This document shows, piece after piece, positions 24,031 to 31,904 of a stretch of DNA of 64,000 nucleotides. The notes under the pieces were generated by a model. It had not been told where the DNA came from, did no database searches, and worked only from the letters and a program-made list of their open reading frames with translations. Origin of the DNA: CAYVNU01 sp964453265 (GTDB lineage: Bacteria > Patescibacteriota > Doudnabacteria > UBA920); NCBI GenBank assembly GCA_964453265.1, contig CAYVNU010000001.1:124001-188000 (forward strand). The letters are read 5' to 3'. The stretch's first letter is position 1, and every line of letters begins with the position of its first letter. Position numbers and translations under genes: made by a program.

Positions 24031-26355
24031 ATGCATAATCAAACAAAACAATTCAATATTAAAGGAATGCATTGTGCTAGTTGCGGTGCGATTATTAAAC
24101 GTACCTTGCAGAAGCAAGAGGGGGTAGAGGCGTGCGAAGTTAACTATGTCACAGAAACAGCAAAAATTAGTTTTGACGAAAGTAAAATTTCGCCCGAAAC
24201 TATGTCAAAAAAAATAGAACCTTTAGGGTACAGTTTTAGAATGCCAACTGAGCACAAAGGACATGTTATGCCGGACGGCAGCGTTATGTCTGGTATGGAT
24301 CATAGCGAACATTTGGGACTTAATCAGACCAAAGAAGAAAAACTTCAGGAACTTAACGATCAAAAACAAAAAGTACAGTTTGTACTGCCCTTAGCCATTT
24401 TAGTTTTTGCTTTAATGCTTTGGGAAATTGCCGGGAATTTTTTTACAGTTTTGCCAAAGTTTTTTTTACCAATGGATTTATATAATGCTATTTTGTTAGT
24501 TTTAGCCACGCCGGTTTTGTTTTGGGCGGGTAAACAATTTTTAGTAGGCGTGTGGAGGTTTATAAAACATGGCGCTGCCAATATGGACACACTTGTAGGC
24601 CTTGGAACTTTAGTCGCTTTTGTGTACAGCGCGATTGTGGTTTTATTTCCATCGGTCAAAACAAAATTAAATTTGCCGGATTTGGTATTTTTTGACGTGA
24701 CTATTGTGGTTATAGGATTTATTGTTTTGGGAAAATATTTGGAAATGCGCTCAAAACTTAAAACCGGAGAAGCTATTGAAAAACTTTTGAATTTGCAGGT
24801 CAAAACAGCGCTGGTTTTAGTAGACGGAATAGAAGTAAAAAAAAATATTGAAGAGGTAAAAATTGGCGACTTAATAGTAGTAAAACCCGGGGGCAAGCTG
24901 CCGGTTGACGGAGTTATTGTAGAAGGCAAAACATCAATTGACGAGTCTATGGTTAGCGGGGAGTCTATGCCGGTAAGTAAAACTGTGGGCGAAAAAGTTG
25001 TGGGGGGTACTATAAATAAGCAGGGAAGCTTTGTTTTTAGGGCGGAAAAAGTGGGTAGTGAAACTTTGCTCTCGCATATTATTAAAATGGTAGAAAGCGC
25101 GCAAGGCAGCAAGGCTCCCATAGAACAATTAGCTGACAAAATTTCCGCGGTATTTGTGCCGGTAGTTTTAGGCATTGCTTTGTTGTCTTTATTTTTGTGG
25201 CTGTTAGTAGCGCCTAACTATATGCCGTTTAACCAAGCTTTGTCTTTAGGTATTTTATGTTTTGTAAGCGTATTAATAATTGCTTGTCCGTGCGCTTTGG
25301 GGCTTGCCACGCCCACGGCTATTATAGCTGGTGTTGGTAAAGGCGCTTCTTTGGGCGTATTAATAAAAAACGCGGAAAGCTTACAGCTTTTAGCCGGAGT
25401 AAATACTTTGGTGGTGGATAAAACAGGGACATTAACAGAAGGTAAGCCGAGCGTTACTGACCTAGTAGTTACTAGTGACGGGTTACAAGTGACTAATGCG
25501 CTACAAATTGCGGCAAGTCTAGAAAAGAAATCTGAGCACCCTTTAGCAGAGGCAATTGTTAGCAAAGCTAAGGAAGACAATTTAGAATTTTTAGAAGTAA
25601 AGGAGTTTGAAAATTTAGAAGGTAGGGGAGTTAAGGGTAAAATAAACGGGGAGGTATATTTTGTCGGTAGTCCAAAACTTTCCGAAGAATTAAATATAAA
25701 AATTCAAGCAGAAAAAATTAGCGCTTACACAAAACAGGGAAAAACTCCGGCGTTTTTAATGTCTCAAACAGAAGTCTTAGCAATTTTAGCTATTGCGGAC
25801 AAACCAAAAGACAACGCGGCTGTAAGTATAAAAAATTTACATGACTTAGGTATAAAAATTATTATGCTTAGCGGCGACAACAAACAAACTGCTGAGTTTA
25901 TTGCAAAAAGTTTGGGCATAGACAATGTAATTGCCGAAGTTATGCCGCAAGGGAAACTGCAAAAAATAATTGAACTTCAAAAAGAAGGCAAAGTTGTGGC
26001 AATGGCCGGGGACGGTATAAACGACGCTCCTGCGCTCGCGCAGGCCAACGTAGGCATTGCTATGGGTAGCGGAACAGACGTGGCCATAGAAACTGCCGAC
26101 GTAACTTTGCTTAAGGGTGATATTGCAAAAATTGCGGTTTCTATAAAATTAGCCAGGGCGACCATGTCTACTATAAAGCAGAATTTGTTTTGGGCATTTG
26201 GCTATAACATTATTGGTATTCCGCTTGCCGCCGGTTTGTTCTATCCGTTTTTTGGTTCGCTTTTAAATCCAGCTTTTGCCGGACTGGCTATGGCTTTTAG
26301 TTCGGTTATGGTAGTTAGTAATTCTTTAAGACTAAAAAATAAAAAATTGATATAA
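24031..26355 (+). CDS. copA: Copper-exporting P1B-type ATPase
   Basis: 774 aa. The N-terminal heavy-metal domain has GMHCASC (Cys15, Cys18). A Met/His-rich linker (HVMPDGSVMSGMDHSEH) precedes the membrane domain and may also bind metal. The membrane metal site CPC is at 419-421, the phosphorylated Asp463 in DKTGTLTEG, SEHPLAEAIV in the nucleotide domain, and GDGINDAPALA at the hinge. The final MAFSSVMVVSNSL provides the Met-Ser-Ser of Cu+ pumps. It exports Cu+ from the cytoplasm. Regulation by the upstream CsoR is expected, although a twin-hairpin element separates them. Confidence 0.95.
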   Translation: MHNQTKQFNIKGMHCASCGAIIKRTLQKQEGVEACEVNYVTETAKISFDESKISPETMSKKIEPLGYSFRMPTEHKGHVMPDGSVMSGMDHSEHLGLNQTKEEKLQELNDQKQKVQFVLPLAILVFALMLWEIAGNFFTVLPKFFLPMDLYNAILLVLATPVLFWAGKQFLVGVWRFIKHGAANMDTLVGLGTLVAFVYSAIVVLFPSVKTKLNLPDLVFFDVTIVVIGFIVLGKYLEMRSKLKTGEAIEKLLNLQVKTALVLVDGIEVKKNIEEVKIGDLIVVKPGGKLPVDGVIVEGKTSIDESMVSGESMPVSKTVGEKVVGGTINKQGSFVFRAEKVGSETLLSHIIKMVESAQGSKAPIEQLADKISAVFVPVVLGIALLSLFLWLLVAPNYMPFNQALSLGILCFVSVLIIACPCALGLATPTAIIAGVGKGASLGVLIKNAESLQLLAGVNTLVVDKTGTLTEGKPSVTDLVVTSDGLQVTNALQIAASLEKKSEHPLAEAIVSKAKEDNLEFLEVKEFENLEGRGVKGKINGEVYFVGSPKLSEELNIKIQAEKISAYTKQGKTPAFLMSQTEVLAILAIADKPKDNAAVSIKNLHDLGIKIIMLSGDNKQTAEFIAKSLGIDNVIAEVMPQGKLQKIIELQKEGKVVAMAGDGINDAPALAQANVGIAMGSGTDVAIETADVTLLKGDIAKIAVSIKLARATMSTIKQNLFWAFGYNIIGIPLAAGLFYPFFGSLLNPAFAGLAMAFSSVMVVSNSLRLKNKKLI

Positions 26356-26356
26356 T
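26348..26356 (+). promoter_or_regulatory. Extended -10 promoter overlapping the copA stop
   Basis: TGATATAAT includes the TAA stop codon of copA. It could drive the TauE/DsbD-like gene 181 nt downstream. Confidence 0.4.
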
Positions 26357-26379
26357 AATTACTATATGACTTACGCGCT

Positions 26380-26501
26380 AGCCAAATAATACTGTTCGAC
26401 CCCGTATCAAGTACGGGGCAGGCTCTTGTGGAGAACCTATTATTTGGCTTATAAATCAACGGAAAAAATGCCTTCTCCATAAAGTCGAAGGATATTTTTT
26501 C
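26380..26501. repeat. Twin-hairpin intergenic element, copy 4
   Basis: Hairpin one has perfect 12-bp arms agccaaataata / tattatttggct around GTTCGACCCCGTA, TACGGGGCAGGCTC and GTGGAGAAC. Hairpin two has arms gaaaaaat / attttttc around CCTTCTCCATAAAGTCGAAG. Lies between copA and the next copper-linked gene. Confidence 0.85.
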
Positions 26502-26536
26502 TTCCAAAACTACCGAATATGTAAGTCCTGTACTAT

Positions 26537-27568
26537 ATGGAAAATGCATCAACCAGTTTTATTGCAGTATTTTTAACCGGACTTTTAACCGGAGGTTTAA
26601 CTTGTTTGGCCGTACAAGGTGGCCTGTTAGCCGCGACTATTGCCGAGCGCGAACAAGAAAGGCTAAAAGAAAAAACTACGAAAGGCGCGGCGCGGCCAAT
26701 TTTGGCATTTTTAATTGCCAAATTAATTGCCTACAGTATTTTAGGTTTATTTTTAGGTTGGCTTGGTTCAGTAATGCAGCTATCTTTAAGTTGGCAGCTT
26801 ATTTTACAGTTTTCTGTAGCGATTTTTATGGTTGGAACAGCGCTTAATTTGCTTAATGTGCACCCGTTCTTTCGCCATTTTGCAATTCAGCCCCCTCGTT
26901 TTTTAACCAGGCTTATAAAAAATCAAACTAAGAGTAAAGACATTTTTGCGCCCGCGCTTTTAGGCGCGTTTACGGTATTTATACCTTGCGGTACAACACA
27001 GGCATTTATGGCTTTGGCTATTGCCTCGGGCAGTCCACTTAGAGGACTTGCTATTATGTACGCTTTTATTTTAGGCACCATGCCAGTGTTTTTTGTTTTG
27101 GGTTATACCGCCACCAAGCTTGGAGATTTTTGGCACAAAAAGTTTATGAGAGTCGCGGCTTTTGCAATAATTATTTTAGCACTATTTAACACTAATAACG
27201 CTATTGCTTTAACCGGCAGCCGCTGGACTTTTGGTAATACTGTGAAGGCAGGATTTTGCTCAATAGCCTATTGCGACAAAGAAGAAGTTGTGGCAGCACA
27301 AGGAGAGGACTTAAATATAAGCATTGAATCCTCCGGTTATAGCCCAAAAAATTTAAGTGTTAAAGCGGGAAGCACCGTTAAACTGCATTTAAAAAATATA
27401 GACAACTATTCCTGCGCCCAAGCTTTTACCATTCCTTCTTTAAGGCTCCAGAAAATTGTCCCGCCTGGAGAGGAAGCAGTATTAGAGTTTACTGCACCCA
27501 AAGAGAAAGGGCAGTTAGCTTTTATGTGCAGTATGGGAATGTACAGAGGAGTTATAGATGTTAATTAA
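26537..27568 (+). CDS. TauE/DsbD-like membrane protein with C-terminal cupredoxin domain
   Basis: 343 aa. Residues 8-30, 55-80, 85-105, 135-160, 165-190 and 200-217 are membrane helices of the UreH/DsbD-like type. One cysteine lies in each half (LTCLAVQGG and IPCGTTQAF), the pattern of thiol-carrying DsbD/CcdA helices. From about residue 245, strands ISIESSGYSPKNLSVKAG and FMCSMGMYRGVIDV form a cupredoxin-like outer domain with Cys and Met ligands. It may move electrons or copper across the membrane. Its place after copA and before a CopZ-like gene supports copper handling; the exact reaction is inference. Confidence 0.75.
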   Translation: MENASTSFIAVFLTGLLTGGLTCLAVQGGLLAATIAEREQERLKEKTTKGAARPILAFLIAKLIAYSILGLFLGWLGSVMQLSLSWQLILQFSVAIFMVGTALNLLNVHPFFRHFAIQPPRFLTRLIKNQTKSKDIFAPALLGAFTVFIPCGTTQAFMALAIASGSPLRGLAIMYAFILGTMPVFFVLGYTATKLGDFWHKKFMRVAAFAIIILALFNTNNAIALTGSRWTFGNTVKAGFCSIAYCDKEEVVAAQGEDLNISIESSGYSPKNLSVKAGSTVKLHLKNIDNYSCAQAFTIPSLRLQKIVPPGEEAVLEFTAPKEKGQLAFMCSMGMYRGVIDVN

Positions 27569-27592
27569 AATAATGATACACATTTTGTTTAT

Positions 27593-27802
27593 ATGATTAC
27601 CACACAAATTTTTAAAATTTCCGGTATGCATTGCACTTCTTGCGCCATGACTATAGATATGGACTTAGAAGATTTAGACGGAGTAGAGGAAGCAAGGACA
27701 AATTATGCCAAACAATTTTCTGAAGTAAAATTTGAAACAGAAAAAGTCAGCCCGGAAAAAATTATCGAGACAATAAAGAAGACTGGTTATGAAGTTGTTT
27801 AA
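27593..27802 (+). CDS. CopZ-like copper chaperone (HMA domain)
   Basis: 69 aa, a single heavy-metal-associated domain with GMHCTSC near residues 11-17 and an ending KKTGYEV typical of the ferredoxin-like fold. It would carry Cu+ in the cytoplasm to CopA or to CsoR. It lies 24 nt after the cupredoxin protein gene and is probably co-transcribed. Sequence resembles the CopA N-terminal domain. Confidence 0.88.
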   Translation: MITTQIFKISGMHCTSCAMTIDMDLEDLDGVEEARTNYAKQFSEVKFETEKVSPEKIIETIKKTGYEVV

Positions 27803-27825
27803 AATATAATTATAAAAGTAAAATT

Positions 27826-28140
27826 ATGTCTGACAGCAAAGTTTTAGAACCTTTTGCTACAATTCTAAGTACTGTTTTGCATAGCAATGTTATGTCTATG
27901 GGTTGGAGACACGAACTCGCAGAGTGGGAGAGAAAAGGTAAAAATGAAATTTTAATAAAGACTCAATGGGCAGAAGCCGCATTGGAAAATTCTATGCCCG
28001 TAGAAATTTTTACAAGTCTTTCCGGTTATAATGTTGGCACAGAAGAAAAAATGCGAGAGTGGCTTTGTTATACCTTTGAACAATATTATGGAAGGCCTCC
28101 GGAACCTAGGGATTACAAAAAAACTGAAGGCTTATTATAA
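27826..28140 (+). CDS. Uncharacterised 104-aa protein at the end of the copper cluster
   Basis: Mostly helical and soluble, with conserved-looking Trp residues (GWRHELAEW, KTQWAEAAL, REWLCYTFEQYYG). One cysteine only, so a metal role is not evident. It starts 23 nt after the chaperone and ends in a terminator that overlaps its stop codon, which makes it the last gene of the transcript. No family recognised. Confidence 0.6.
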   Translation: MSDSKVLEPFATILSTVLHSNVMSMGWRHELAEWERKGKNEILIKTQWAEAALENSMPVEIFTSLSGYNVGTEEKMREWLCYTFEQYYGRPPEPRDYKKTEGLL

Positions 28141-28152
28141 GCTTTCAGTTTT
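28120..28152 (+). terminator. Terminator overlapping the stop codon of the 104-aa gene
   Basis: aaactgaaggctta / taagctttcagttt with one G-T pair, then TTATTTT; the TAA lies in the loop. Confidence 0.8.
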
Positions 28153-28184
28153 ATTTTAAGCAAATGGTGTTTATAGAATGATGA

Positions 28185-28619
28185 TTAATGTTTTTCGGTC
28201 AGTAAACACGCGCCGTTAATGCAGAATCTTTTTCCTGTTGTCTCGCTCGGACCGTCATCGAAAACATGTCCAAGATGCGAGCCGCATTTAGCACAGGTCA
28301 CTTCGGTTCGGCTCACTTGCCCGCCGAAGCCTTGGCGAAGGAGGGTGCCGTATTCATCATCTTTTTTTAATTCCACAGCTCCTGGCAAAGCTTGGTCAAA
28401 ACTAGGCCAACCGGTGCCACTTTCAAATTTAGCGTCGCCCTTAAAAAGCACGTTGCCGCAAACTGCGCAGGTAAAATCCATATTTTTGTCGTTCATTTCT
28501 AAGAGAGGACTGGTAAAAGGTTTTTCAGTTCCTTTTTCGCGTAAAATTTTGTATTGCTCGGGAGTAAGACGCTGCTTTAAATCTTCCTCATCGATTTGAA
28601 TTTTTTGGTTGTTAGTCAT
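28185..28619 (-). CDS. msrB: Peptide methionine sulfoxide reductase B with palindrome-derived insert
   Basis: 144 aa. Reduces the R-epimer of protein methionine sulfoxide. Zinc cysteines pair as CAVC (51, 54) and CAKC (109, 112); the catalytic Cys133 is in RFCINGA. GTGWPSF and SHLGHVFDDGP are intact. Residues about 91-103 (GTLLRQGFGGQVS) replace the normal short loop before RTEV and come from a family B palindromic element at 28314-28349. The loop lies away from the active-site cysteine in sequence, so the enzyme may tolerate it. Transcribed apart from msrA. Confidence 0.92.
   Translation of the reverse strand: MTNNQKIQIDEEDLKQRLTPEQYKILREKGTEKPFTSPLLEMNDKNMDFTCAVCGNVLFKGDAKFESGTGWPSFDQALPGAVELKKDDEYGTLLRQGFGGQVSRTEVTCAKCGSHLGHVFDDGPSETTGKRFCINGACLLTEKH
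28314..28349. repeat. GC-rich palindromic element (family B) inside msrB
   Basis: cttgcccgccgaagcc / ttggcgaaggagggtgcc. In frame, encoding RQGFGGQ in MsrB. Confidence 0.75.
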
Positions 28620-28630
28620 TGTAATTTTTT

Positions 28631-28718
28631 CAAGATATTAAGATATTAAGATATTAGATATTGGGATATTTCCTAGCGTTTTTCTAGTATCCTAATATCC
28701 AATATCTATTAATATCTT
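28631..28718. repeat. Inverted arrays of gatatt repeats between msrB and the DinB gene
   Basis: aagatattaagatattagat and following units face an inverted array (tatcctaatatccaatatct...). Together they form a long imperfect hairpin around a cctagcgtttttctag centre. Confidence 0.6.
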
Positions 28719-28726
28719 TCTTAGTT

Positions 28727-29233
28727 TTACATCCCAAGAGTTTCGTCCGCGCTTGGACCGTAAATGGAAGGCACTTTGCCGCCGGCCATTCGAATATAGA
28801 CCGAGAACTGGCCGCGGTGGTGTACGCTGTCCATATGCATTGCCCAAATGGCGTCTATGGCGCGCATTTCGCCCGGACCCATTTTTACCATTTTATTTAA
28901 AGTTTCTTCACTGGCATTTTCTATAGCCTCGTCTGCCAGTTTATGATTTTTTTCAAACAGGCTTATTGCTTCTTCCATGGAGGAAGTAGAATGGGGAGGA
29001 AGCTTGGAAAAATCTATTGTGCCTTCTAAGGCTTGCATATTAATTAGTTGTTCAACGGCTAAAGTTTCTACTAACTCTTTGGCAGAGCGAGAACGTTCAT
29101 GGGGCTTAAAATCTGCTTTGTCAGTAGGGAAGGCTTTAATTACTTTTAAGCTAATAGGGTATTCTCTGGTTCTTACTGTCATAAGCATTTGTTTTTCGTT
29201 CACCCCGTTAGATTTTGTTGTGTCGTTTGTCAT
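28727..29233 (-). CDS. DinB-family (DinB/YfiT-like) protein, second paralogue
   Basis: 168 aa. Four-helix bundle family; the metal-site helix reads MHMDSVHHRGQ, and the ending IYGPSADE equals that of the paralogue at 3752-4246. The histidine usually provided by helix two is again missing (SAKELVETLAVEQ), so both proteins form their own subgroup. Thiol-dependent transferases of this family use bacillithiol or mycothiol; given the nearby bsh-type operon this is a possible user of the thiol, by inference only. Monocistronic on the minus strand. Confidence 0.75.
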   Translation of the reverse strand: MTNDTTKSNGVNEKQMLMTVRTREYPISLKVIKAFPTDKADFKPHERSRSAKELVETLAVEQLINMQALEGTIDFSKLPPHSTSSMEEAISLFEKNHKLADEAIENASEETLNKMVKMGPGEMRAIDAIWAMHMDSVHHRGQFSVYIRMAGGKVPSIYGPSADETLGM

Positions 29234-29332
29234 ATGATTGTTGTTATAAACCCTATTAATTTACTTAATTCATTTTTTCAAAGTAAATAAATCTAAAGGG
29301 GTTCATAGTATGCCTTTCTATTACTTTTAATT

Positions 29333-29435
29333 CCGAAACGAAAATATTGTTCGACCTTGTGGAGAACAAGATTGAGTATTTAAACCAAAATTTTAGGTTC
29401 TCGACAAGTTCGAACACTAAAATTTTTTCGTTTCG
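29333..29435. repeat. Twin-hairpin intergenic element, copy 5
   Basis: Outer stem cgaaacgaaaat / attttttcgtttcg. Inside is a motif TGTTCGACCTTGTGGAGAACA with weak arms and a second hairpin with arms caaaattttag / ctaaaatttt around gttctcgacaagttcgaaca. It fills part of the 403-bp gap 29234-29636; the rest of that gap holds the terminator at 29492 and otherwise nothing I recognise. Confidence 0.78.
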
Positions 29436-29491
29436 TTATTCAAGGTTCGGTTAGTAGTTTAGATATAAATTGTAACATTTTTTTGACAAAA

Positions 29492-29520
29492 GAAAAACTT
29501 CGTACAACACGAAGTTTTTC
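29492..29520. terminator. Terminator downstream of the J-domain gene
   Basis: gaaaaacttcgt / acgaagtttttc hairpin; T-rich on both strands, probably ending the minus-strand transcript from 29637. Confidence 0.7.
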
Positions 29521-29636
29521 TTTTGGTATATTTATGTTTAGAGTCGCGAGGAGCGTAGTTCTATTTTATGATGTTCGCTTTGCAGTTATCTTTTAACGGC
29601 GGTGAGTGGTGGGAACAGGAGCGGCGACATTAATTA

Positions 29637-30236
29637 TCAAAGCCGTATTGTATAAGCACCACCATATTTAGTGCTCTCATTTTTTATTTTTCTTAAATTT
29701 GCTTGTTCTTGTTTTAATTTTTCTTTAAGACTTTCAACATGAGACCTGATTGCTTCTTTTCTGATGTTATCTGATTCATCTTTTTCCTCTTTTGTATAAT
29801 CAAAAACTAAGTCCTTTAACCTATTAATTCGAAATAAAGTACTGGAATAACGTGTTCTTGGTTGGCCATCCTCAGGATCAATACTCTCATTACATTCAAA
29901 AGCCTCAAAAGATCCGTCGTCTTTTCTAACAAAAACTTCTGTTTTACCAGGTGTTTTTTTACGTTTTTTAATGTCATTTAAATTAACCTTTGTTTGCCAT
30001 AAGTCATATTCTCTTCTCTTTGTAGGATCTTTAAGAGCAGTATATGCCTCTGAAATGAATTGATATTTTTTTGTATCACCACCCTGATCAGGGTGGTTTT
30101 TTTTAGATAATTTTAAGAAAGCCAGTCTTATTTCATCTTCATTTGCGTCAGGTGAAATACCCAAAATTTTGTAATATGTTCCTGTGTCAAATTCTCTTTC
30201 CGCTAGACTGGGTGTAAGACCCATTTCTCTTTTCAT
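29637..30236 (-). CDS. J-domain (DnaJ-like) protein without zinc domain
   Basis: 199 aa. The J-domain spans residues about 19-83 with YYKILGIS and the HPD motif at 48-50, which stimulates the ATPase of DnaK. The Gly/Phe region and Cys-rich zinc domain of true DnaJ are missing; instead there is a strand-rich middle (GKTEVFVRKDDGSFEAFE) and a charged C-terminal coiled coil. It is therefore a specialised co-chaperone of unknown client. Monocistronic. Confidence 0.82.
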   Translation of the reverse strand: MKREMGLTPSLAEREFDTGTYYKILGISPDANEDEIRLAFLKLSKKNHPDQGGDTKKYQFISEAYTALKDPTKRREYDLWQTKVNLNDIKKRKKTPGKTEVFVRKDDGSFEAFECNESIDPEDGQPRTRYSSTLFRINRLKDLVFDYTKEEKDESDNIRKEAIRSHVESLKEKLKQEQANLRKIKNESTKYGGAYTIRL

Positions 30237-30310
30237 ATATTTTATTGAATGGTTAAATTTTATAATTATGTACCATTAGTATAATAAATTTTAGCAAAAT
30301 CGCTACAAGA

Positions 30311-31441
30311 CTACTTAAATTGTGAAGCAGTTTCTTCTAATGCAGGCTCAATAGTAATCGCATGGGATGCACCATAAACTATAAATGGACTTTTCCCATC
30401 CTTTAAGGTTTCAAAAACTTTGGTGGTTAAATATTTATCGCGGGCAAGATTGTAAGCAGAGGCAATTTGATTTGTTATAGCATTTAGACCTTTTTCGTCA
30501 AGGGGGTCATAAAGTGCATTTACGTCTTCGATTGGGATTTGCTGCTTATCGCGGTTAAGTAATGCATCTAGTGAAGGTATTAGTTTTTTATCAGACATTC
30601 CTGACATTTTGCTAAAAGCTTTATTTGCACCCTGTAAAGCTTCTTCTATTACAGATTGCATATATTCCCTTAATTTTTTTGGGTCTTTTGCAATTTCTGC
30701 TAAATCTTCACCTTTTTTTAAATCTTTAATCCAAGTAATTCCTGTAAGGTTTTGCAAATAAAAAAATTCGCGAGCAAAATTTTTGAGAGATTCCTGTCTA
30801 AAAGCTTCATCTCTGGGATTATCTGGCATTCTGCCCACGGAAGATGTAATGTCTCTAAGTAAAAAAGTAAGAGCAATTTCTTCTTGGTTAAATCCTTGAT
30901 TTTTTAATTCTTGGACAATTTGGTTTTCTGGTATTTCGGGCGAGGTTATTTCAATACCCTGCTCTTTTGCTGTCCACATTAAAGCGCCTGTTTCTCCAAA
31001 TTTTTTTATAGCTTCATCTTCATTTTCTATTCCGACTAACATTTCGTTTGCTTTTTGAATATCCATTCCATCGCTCATACCCTCAACCATAAAAACTACT
31101 TTTTCAGGCGGAACATTTTTCAAAAATTTTGCGCGTTGAGTGCGTAACCCTGAAATAAAAGGGCTTTCAATATCTGAAGTGTGTGCAGTTCCAAAAAACA
31201 CAAGACGTTGTTGCCCGAGTTTGTGTTCAATTATGTAAGGCTTGTCTATTGTTTGGTCCTCAAGTTCCCGGCGGTTTGGGTCATTATGTGAGCGAAATTT
31301 TTTAGTAGCTTTTGGAACAGTTTGTTTATTCTCGCTTCGACACACTTCGCACGAATCAGGTAAATTTCCGTGAGGACATATTGCGAAAGTTTTTGTAATG
31401 TCAGCTGATAAATCTCTATTCATATGAGGTAATTTTAGCAT
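30311..31441 (-). CDS. TIKI/TraB-like fold protein with N-terminal zinc-ribbon motif
   Basis: 376 aa (an ATG at 31423 would give 370). Near the N-terminus a C-x2-H-x6-C-x2-C pattern (CPHGNLPDSCEVC) may bind zinc. The main domain starts with RLVFFGTAHTSDIES, has VVFMVEGMSDG and ends with PFIVYGASHAITIEP. Paired Gly-x-x-His motifs at both ends and a central Glu are features of the TIKI/TraB/EreA-like hydrolase fold. No signal peptide, so the place of action is the cytoplasm. Family assignment is tentative, and the substrate is unknown. Confidence 0.5.
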   Translation of the reverse strand: MLKLPHMNRDLSADITKTFAICPHGNLPDSCEVCRSENKQTVPKATKKFRSHNDPNRRELEDQTIDKPYIIEHKLGQQRLVFFGTAHTSDIESPFISGLRTQRAKFLKNVPPEKVVFMVEGMSDGMDIQKANEMLVGIENEDEAIKKFGETGALMWTAKEQGIEITSPEIPENQIVQELKNQGFNQEEIALTFLLRDITSSVGRMPDNPRDEAFRQESLKNFAREFFYLQNLTGITWIKDLKKGEDLAEIAKDPKKLREYMQSVIEEALQGANKAFSKMSGMSDKKLIPSLDALLNRDKQQIPIEDVNALYDPLDEKGLNAITNQIASAYNLARDKYLTTKVFETLKDGKSPFIVYGASHAITIEPALEETASQFK

Positions 31442-31467
31442 ATTTGATAAAAAATTTCTTTAGGAAA

Positions 31468-31520
31468 AACTTCAACATATGTTGAAGTTGTGGCTAACCC
31501 CGCACCACAGAAGGGTGCGG
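31468..31520. repeat. Perfect 22-bp palindrome and adjacent GC hairpin
   Basis: aacttcaacat / atgttgaagtt is a perfect palindrome (31468-31489). It is followed by a ccccgcacc / gggtgcgggg hairpin. Lies between the TIKI-like gene start and the tRNA-His terminator. Confidence 0.6.
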
Positions 31521-31556
31521 GGCGCGGTGGGAATACTTCCATTATCCTAAGCCATA

Positions 31557-31586
31557 CAAAAAGCCTACTTAAAAAGTAGGCTTTTT
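31557..31586 (-). terminator. Terminator for tRNA-His
   Basis: aaaaagcctactt / aagtaggcttttt, 4 nt past the tRNA CCA end. Confidence 0.85.
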
Positions 31587-31589
31587 ATA

Positions 31590-31665
31590 TGGGGCGGCTA
31601 ACGGGAATTGAACCCGTGTTCCCGCTGCCACAGAGCGGTGTAATAACCACTATACCATAGCCGCC
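31590..31665 (-). tRNA. tRNA-His (anticodon GTG)
   Basis: Cloverleaf on the minus strand with anticodon loop CTGTGGC. The 8-bp acceptor stem includes the histidine-specific G-1 paired with C73, and CCA is encoded. The T arm ACGGG-TTCAATT-CCCGT is intact. A leader RNA with a terminator precedes it. Confidence 0.95.
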
Positions 31666-31711
31666 ATAAATAAGTTCCAAGTTATAAAGTTTAAAGTTAC
31701 AAGCTCTAAAC

Positions 31712-31782
31712 AAAAAAACTCTCACACAGTTTATCCGAAACCCGGATTCGTGAAGAGTTATAATTTACCTGCTGTGTCAGGT
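31712..31782 (-). ncRNA. Attenuator-like structured leader RNA upstream of tRNA-His
   Basis: About 71 nt on the minus strand. The first hairpin is acctg / caggt with loop ACACAG. The second is a long hairpin (actct...atccg / cggat...agagt) followed by seven T, a good intrinsic terminator. The first loop ACACAG is complementary to CTGTGT on the 3' side of the second stem, so a pseudoknot or an antiterminator fold is possible. tRNA-His begins 46 nt past the T run with no obvious promoter of its own. Confidence 0.55.
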
Positions 31783-31788
31783 AAAAAA

Positions 31789-31817
31789 ATTATAGCATTT
31801 TGAGAGATTTTAGTCAA
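31789..31817 (-). promoter_or_regulatory. Strong minus-strand promoter for the tRNA-His leader
   Basis: TTGACT (31817-31812), exactly 17 nt, TATAAT (31794-31789). This is the closest match to a full sigma-70 promoter in the window. The -35 box is flanked by a gagag / ctctc pair. Confidence 0.8.
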
Positions 31818-31904
31818 TATTTTTACTCTCAACTATAGGAATAAAAGTTAGTAATTTTTGTAGTAATGTTAAAAGGGTTCTTTAGTGTTATAATTTTAAT
31901 ATAT

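Noticed and set aside
24360..25580. Long minus-strand ORFs inside copA
   Set aside because: Antisense shadows; the plus-strand P-type ATPase motifs are complete.
31590..31665. tRNA-His seeming to lack the G-1 residue
   Set aside because: When the encoded CCA is used to set the frame, the 5' end moves one base and G-1 pairs with C73 as normal.
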